A stretch of DNA of 64,000 nucleotides from Caprimulgus europaeus (taxonomy: Eukaryota; Chordata; Aves; Caprimulgiformes; Caprimulgidae), in NCBI GenBank assembly GCA_907165065.1, contig OU015523.1, forward strand, positions 116,586,246-116,650,245, written 5' to 3'. Below are positions 57,339 through 64,000 of the stretch, in pieces (within the stretch, counting starts at the first letter, position 1; each line of letters starts with the position of its first letter). Both the position numbers and the translations under genes were made by a program. The notes beneath the pieces were generated by a model. It had not been told where the DNA came from. It saw nothing but the letters and a program-made list of their open reading frames with translations, and did not search any database.

Positions 57339-60300
57339 AATACCACGCAATTATAGCCAGCCTTTTTACTGAATAGGGCAAAAAAAGAAGACAGTCCAGT
57401 CAAGCATAAGTAAAACATATTCTGGTGGTGTCTCCTATACTTGCACATATCCAAAAGATGGAAAGTAACGTCAGCCATGTTGTAATGGTATATACTCTAC
57501 AAAGACGTGCATCGTTCCATGACATGCCAGACAAACACAAGTCTGCTGAGCCAGTCCTTGTAGCATTGTGTAAGGGAAGGTTGATACACAAACATTTGAT
57601 CTGTATCATCCATCTTTTTCACTGCAGTTTAAACTGCTCTGTGTACACATACAGCCCGAAGCTATACCTCATTTGAGTAACACTGTGTTAAGAATTGCTG
57701 ATGTAGCCTCTGGGTGTACCTGAAATAGATCTCCCCAAACCAGTTTGTTAACCATCACCTTTTCTTCTTGAGCCAATGTGCTGACATATGCATACTGTCC
57801 TAAGGGCAATATATTGGTAATCCTTTCTCTTAGCTCAATGATATCAGTGGTTCCTTCATAAATCACCAAAGGGAGAAAGGAAAACTCACTCAGGTGTGTT
57901 CACCCAGCAGGAAAATACCCTGGGCTAGTAAAAAGAGAAGTAAAAGATATTGATGTAAACCTAATGAGATCTTTGTGTTTGCCACATATTCAACAAGTGG
58001 ACCCTAAATGAGAACAGAAAAATGGTGTATTGATCACAAAATGGTGCATACCAGGAGACAGGTAATGCAGCCTTCTCATTCCAGGGCACTATTAGAAGAA
58101 TTATCTGATGCTGTCCCACGCAGGAACACTACAAGAACACAAATAAAGTGGTGTCAATGAAACCAGATATCCTGGTGAGACCTTCAGGGAAACTTGTAAG
58201 GATTGCAGCTCTGCCCAGCTGTCTTGGAAGCTGGGACACTGAGGCTGTCCCACTGGCAGGACATCAGCCTCTATTCCCAGTCTGCCCTGTTGCACACACC
58301 TACCCTTCCCCCTTGGGCAATGGGGAAAGCAAACAGGCAACTACAGGGACTCCTGCTTCTGCCCTTACTCTTTGTCATCAGTTTACATCTTGGCAACTTC
58401 AGACATTAATTTATCAAAATTATTTCTCTGTCTTATGGCAACTGCTTCTGCCCTTCCTTTCAAGCACATTTTATCTGTAGGCTCTTCCATGGATTATCTT
58501 GGTCCTTTTCTGGACTGACACTGAAAGGGGCCACTACCCTCAGGGTGAGATTCGCTTAAACATATCTAGATGTCTATAACTTAGACACTTCCATGTGGTC
58601 TAGTCATCAGGATTCCTTCAGTAGTTAATGGAGCAAAATAGGTCCCTTCTTTGTAACATGGACATTTCAAGTAGCTCAGAGAAATGCGTTTTACATTCTA
58701 GAAAAGGGCTTGTACAAAGACTCATTTGATGACTAACTTAGGTGGAAAAGCCTACTTGCTAGTTTTTTTGAGTAAAGTGAAGTAAATGCCACCTCTACTA
58801 TTTCTAGCTGAATCTGATGCCACATGACCTTTGCTGTCTTCTTTTATCCTAAACCCAAGAAGTTGCCAATTGTCTGCAGTAGCACCCAAATTTAGAGCCA
58901 TGTAAGCATAATTTTCAGAAAATATGTTGGCCCTTAACTCCTTCAGACTTCAAACCATACTTAATTTTGTATGGGATTTCTTTATTTACAACAGTGATAA
59001 ATTTAGCCCTCTGGGATGCTTTTATGAATACGGACTTCAGGAACGAGTGATTGTGAATATGAATGGCGCAATACAGCTTGGCTCTTCAAAAAAACAAGGA
59101 CTAGAGAGAACTGGCTTTGTTTTTATTTCCATTAAAAACACCTGTTTGTAGCTGCAGTCAGAGCTGTTGTGCCTAATTATAAGAAAATTGTTTTTCAGTT
59201 TATTACTTTCATTCAGTAAATTGAAAGTGATAGCTTCTCTCAGAAGCCTAAACAGTAAACTGCTTGAAGTTAAAACAAAAATCCTTAATTCTACTGGACC
59301 AATTTATGTGTGTCTGTGCCTGTGGAAGTATTATACATTTTTTTGTAAAAAATTTAGTATGAATTAGAAGTGTTTACAAAGAAAGAAAAGAGAAATGTAG
59401 AGAATTTTTTTCTATCTTTTCTATTTGTTAACAGAGATTCCAAGCTAATGGCTGGGAAGTGGCTTCTCAGACACAGGTTAACCTGTCCTCAGCCACTAGC
59501 TGATGGGGACAGATGTAAAATAATTGCACTTACCTTGACCCAACTAGAGCATTTCTATGGCTGGCTGCATCAGGCAGCTGAGGACAGCTAGAGTGATGCA
59601 TTCTCTCTACATATGGCTCTGCACTTGTGAGATCCCAAGGATCTAGGAGCCTTTCATCTCCTTTCAATATATTTGGTTCAGATTTGGATCAAAACCAGCT
59701 ATAAATCAGAAATAAACCAACCAGTTTTGCCTACTGAGAACTTTTGTTTTGCTTTGAGTCACCTTTAGTCAGGCGAGCAGACTGTTTTATGCCCCTGAAA
59801 CACAGCAAGACCCGTGTGTGGAGTGTGGGATGTTGTGGAGCAGTTATTTTTATTCCACTAAAATGTTCATTCTCACAAAAATTTCCTCATTACACTATGG
59901 GATAATCTCTAGGCTTTTCAGCAGAGGAGGAAGAAAAAAGCAAAACAAGTAACCTGCAGAAAAGCTTCTTGATGTAGATTGGATGCAAAACAATAATGTC
60001 GTTGTTCATTGATGGTCTGAGTTCCTGTAGGGACTTAAAACTCCATTTTCCACAACCATGACATGCTGTGTCTTCTCTCAGTTTCAGCTGTTTGGTTTTG
60101 TTGGCTAGGGAGATTTAACTGGGCCAAGATATTGGTCCAGCATTAAGCTGACTGGTCAGTTTTGTGGAGAACAGCCTAAAACACCAGGACTAACCTTCAC
60201 CTTACAACCAGATTATGTTAGGGACTTTTTTGTGCATCATTTATATAGGTGAAAAAGGCATTTAGCAAGATTTTGAAAAGAACAGATGGTTCAGAGCACT

Positions 60301-61506
60301 CAAAGGGGAAAGAGCTACATCTGAAATAAAAGAAGGCTCATGCAACTAATTTCTCTTGTGAAGCTGCACAGAAAAATGGACTATGACAAGATTTATACTT
60401 TCATTTATGCTCTGATCCCGGAGCGCTCTGGGCTGCCCATTCAACTGAGAAGGTTATAAAAGGACATTCCAAGTGTAAGGATAGTGTCTGTCACTGAAAT
60501 GTAATGGGTGTTACTCCCCAAATATGTTTTTCTTCCCCCTTGTTGTATGAAATGGAGAATTATTTTGTTTTATTTCCAAATACACAGAAAGAACCAAATT
60601 CCCAAAGCACACAGACGCTTTATGGGAAACCATAATAAATTAACATTGCCACTTCATCTTACCTTTTTTTTTTTGTTCTAATTTGCATTTACTTACCTCT
60701 AATATTTCCAGTGTGAAGCCTTGCAAGAATTCTGAAATTTTTTGGAGGGTACGGGTTTCATACAGCACTTGTTTTATGCTCAGATAAAGAGAAAATGGAG
60801 TGACCCAGGAGAATACATATCAAATAAATCACCCTGTAGAGCCCCAAGGGGAGGAGAAAAGATAGCCTTCAATAACCATTCCACTCCTGATGCACTATGC
60901 AGTTCTTGAAATTGCTTTGCCTGCCTGTGGCAGAGATGAAAGACGGCAACTCATTAGGAATTGTGGTGTTCTAGAGCTCTTTAATTCATGGGAAACATTT
61001 CAAGTGCTCAGCAAATATTTACCTCATGCACCTTGATGAATTGGACTTAACCTCAAAGAAAAAGGTGAGTGTGCTGTCTTTCAAGTGTGAAAAAAATGTT
61101 ATTTTAACCTAACTGTTATTCAGCTTAATCAGGATATGGACACTGGCTTCATCTGTTTATTGTTATCATTCCTGTCATCCACAGGTCATATGCCTGGAGA
61201 TATCCTTAAAGATAAAATTCCTAAAAGAATAAATAATACATTAACATAGCAGAATATCTTTGGAATATTTCAGAGGGAAATATGGAGTATTAATTGCATA
61301 GATAAAAACTATTGGTAGCAGGTGATTTTCGGCAGTTCCTCATTTTATGTAATAGTCAGCCTCCTCTCGAATACTCATGTCTGATGTTTGAATAAAACCT
61401 TTGTGATAGTAAAAAAGTAGTTATTGCACAAACCTACAGAGCAAAGAGAAATTTTGCAAGGGATTTGTGATTCTAAATGCAAGATGGTAGGACTTTTCCT
61501 AGCTTA

Positions 61507-61556
61507 AGGAGAGAAGAAGGGAAAGGAGAAGGGAAAGGAGAAGAGAAAAAAAGAGA
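61507..61556 (+). repeat. Purine-only tract with 12-bp repeat
   Basis: GGGAAAGGAGAA is repeated exactly at 61519-61530 and 61531-61542 within a 50-base stretch of A and G only. Confidence 0.85.
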
Positions 61557-62113
61557 CATACAGAGATAAAATGGCTTGCTCAACATCTCCAGCTTCCAAA
61601 CAGCATTCCAGAGGCAGTCTTGATCTCCAAGGAAGTACTGGGATTTCTATATGCTTCATGTTCCAGTATGTGTACTGTGTATCAGATTTACTCTGGTATT
61701 AACCATCTTTTTTGAGTAAAGAGAAGTTAATTAAGATTATCTGGACTTCTTTTTATATGTGATGACAAAAATAAACACAACCAATAAAAATATCTAGCAG
61801 AAATTGAAATGTTTCCTCTAATACTGATTCTGACTTTCTGCTGTCCAGCTGGGGAAACATGGACAACATTTATCAATCTGATTCAATCTCTATGTGGCTC
61901 TTAGTAATTTATTCAGTCAAGAGCTTACATATAAAATTGTGTCTTGGTTATAATATCTGCAGCAAAGGGATGGAGAATCTAGAACTACAGGGCTTCCCAC
62001 AGAGTTTCTGTTCTTCCTTGATGTGCAATCAGGACTTGATGACTACATCCTTGAATGTCCTTGCAAAGATTAAGATCATACTCTGCATTTTTAGAATTCA
62101 CTCCATTCTGTGA

Positions 62114-62138
62114 TATCCTGAGGTTGTGCCTCAGGATA
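62114..62138. repeat. Perfect 10-bp-stem hairpin, 5-base loop
   Basis: TATCCTGAGG, loop TTGTG, then CCTCAGGATA. It has no following T run and no flanking gene, so a terminator or mature RNA role is not supported. Confidence 0.85.
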
Positions 62139-63822
62139 AGGGGAACTCTCTTGAGCCTGCCATCCTTGGTGAAGCATGTCCACCCAAAGGTGGGTAAGGG
62201 GAGGACACCAGTTCTAGAAGTGTGATGGTCACAAGCAATTTAATTGAGGCTCTGCAAAAGGGCAGAAGGCCCAATGATGCAGTGCCCATTCTTCTCGGAA
62301 CAGTACATGTTTTCTCTAGCTTGCACAAATCACCTCTCCTAATAAAAGATACCTGTTTACCTCCTGAGGAGATGGATTGGAGGAAATTGTTATTGATTCT
62401 GAGGCTCATAGATGTTGCAGCAAAAAGAGCTAAGTAGTAGGTGAGTAGTAGAGATGAGAATAAGGAGGGAGAATAAAATGTGGAGGAGCATTAGTTCCAG
62501 GAAGTCCCAAAAGTAATTTGTCTGATAGGAAACTCAGCAATATATGAAGAAAATCTGGTTAACAACCAAAAAGGGCAACTATTGCTGAAGGAAAATTAAA
62601 GCAAGATAGATGAACTGTGGGAAATGAGTTCTTTTCAATAATTTAAAAAGAGATCTTTTGTGAGACTTGTAAAAGTGTCTGTTGGATGAAGAAAGATCTC
62701 ACTGCAGAGGATATAAAAAATTCTTTTTGGAAAGTATGCTGTATGGTGTGGGCTAACATGCCTTTTTCTGTGTTTGTATAAGTCCAACTGGTGGAGAAGT
62801 TCTTGTAAAATAAATGAGGTTATAAAATTTTGTAGACCTGAAATATACTCTAAATTCATTTTTGGTTATTTCTGCTACTTCAGGGAAAAATTAATCAGCC
62901 AGAATTTTTCTGTCTAGAATAGTTCTAACTGGATAACCTTTGACAAAAATGTGGAAGCTAAATGTAACAGAAGTGTGCAGATCTCTTCTCCGGGGTCAAA
63001 ATAAGCAGGTGAAAAAATGCTTTCAGAGTACAATCATGTAACCCCAGCTTGTATGAGCAGTCTGCTCCCTACAGCCTCACCTGAATGCTGTTTCCTCTGA
63101 GGCAACTGTCTGCTGCCCTCTCATTTATTTATCTCCAAGTTCTCTTGTTCAGGCATTAATGTGTAGTCAAAGGAAACAGCTATCATATTATACCTAGTAA
63201 TTAAATGCACTGTAATTAGTAGCATTAAATTACAATCCTCATTGCCACCCAAAAGACAAAGAATTTAAAAGTAAAACAAAGGTTTGCTTTTCTGGAGTTG
63301 TAAAAAAGATTAGGGAAGTGAATAGCTGTCTTCCCTCTTATATCCAAACAATGCCCTTAGAGGTATGACAGACTAAAGGGTAAAGAATAACTTAGCTTTG
63401 AAAAGGAGATTCGTGGTCTCTATTTACCTGGAAGCCTTGCAGCTCAGAGACTCTCAAGGTGAGCAGTAGCAGGCCCCAGCTGTGTCCTGCTGCAGATGGA
63501 AACAGTAGAGTGGCTGGCCAAGGCCATTTGAGTAATAACTGAAAGGAGCATAATTTTATTTCTATGGTATGGACCACAAAAGATTAACATAAATAAAAAT
63601 ACATAAAAGAATAACTCCATAAGTTATGCTTGAGGATTTTAGGGAGATGGGTGATGCAAACATCTACACTGAAAGCAAATCAACTTGATTTTCTTACTCT
63701 TCTATCTTATTTTTTTTTCCCCTGCTATCTATCTATTTTTCTAATAAATATTGTATTTTGAAGTTCAACTTCGCAATTACTAATATGAATAGAGGTAGTG
63801 GGGGATGAGAGGGAGCTCTAAG

Positions 63823-63867
63823 CATGTTTGGAGGAACGTCTTCATGTTTGGAGGAATGTCTTCATTT
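63823..63867 (+). repeat. 20-bp tandem repeat, just over 2 copies
   Basis: CATGTTTGGAGGAACGTCTT at 63823-63842 is followed at once by the same unit with one change (AATGTCTT) at 63843-63862, then a partial CATTT. Confidence 0.88.
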
Positions 63868-64000
63868 TGCCCTTGCAGGAATTTTGTATCTTCCCTGGGG
63901 TATGTGTAGATGTGACATGGCATCAAGCAAACATCAGAGAATTTCCTAATGTGTATATTGGCAAGTGAGCACACATATTGGCTGATACAGTTGGGGCTGT

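Larger units (their letters stand above)
57339..64000. other. GRM5 intron downstream of the exon
   Basis: About 6.7 kb without the next GRM5 exon: no SDGWADR-type coding continuation was found. It contains an unexplained minus-strand open stretch (57669-57899), a purine-rich repeat (61507-61556), a 10-bp-stem hairpin (62114-62138) and a 20-bp tandem repeat (63823-63867). Confidence 0.6.

Overview
The window reads as nuclear DNA from a bird, probably a neoavian species. The evidence is the repeat content: seven recognisable CR1 non-LTR retrotransposon fragments ending in the ATTCTATGA-type 3' tail, plus three LTR copies of endogenous-retrovirus families common in bird genomes. There are no Alu, L1 or B1/B2 elements, no bacterial-style gene packing, and only one convincing protein-coding segment in 64 kb. 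I cannot name the species.

The one gene I can support is GRM5 (metabotropic glutamate receptor 5), on the + strand. A single 250-bp internal exon lies at 57083-57332, with a clean AG acceptor and a strong GTGAGT donor. It encodes part of the extracellular glutamate-binding domain. Everything else is best read as GRM5 intron: more than 57 kb upstream of the exon and about 6.7 kb downstream. No start codon, 5' UTR, terminal exon or other GRM5 exon was recognised.

Layout. 1-9826: AT-rich intron with one CR1 3' end (1038-1179), a 21-bp minisatellite (1266-1319), a 138-base T-free tract (1715-1852) and a T-rich tract near 8.3 kb. 9827-10577: an LTR whose first ~175 bp recurs inverted at its far end. 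10578-23718: intron with a minus-strand CR1 (17248-17749). 23719-23956: an internally deleted LTR. 28809-29910: the longest CR1, minus strand, with a decayed reverse transcriptase. 32434-32459: a perfect 26-bp palindrome, followed by another minus-strand CR1. 39748-40278, 43258-43522 and 49828-50460: plus-strand CR1s, the last bracketed by TA/TG microsatellites. 50794-51803: a near-complete solo LTR with a probable 5-bp target duplication. 57083-57332: the GRM5 exon. 57333-64000: downstream intron with small tandem repeats and one short perfect hairpin.

No operon, CRISPR array, tRNA, rRNA or new gene system is visible. The short open frames across the window are mostly chance frames in AT-rich intron or antisense readings of CR1 and LTR sequence. 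The points most worth checking are the head-to-head LTR, the 26-bp palindrome, an unexplained minus-strand open frame just downstream of the GRM5 exon, and three intronic stretches that look like candidate conserved non-coding elements.
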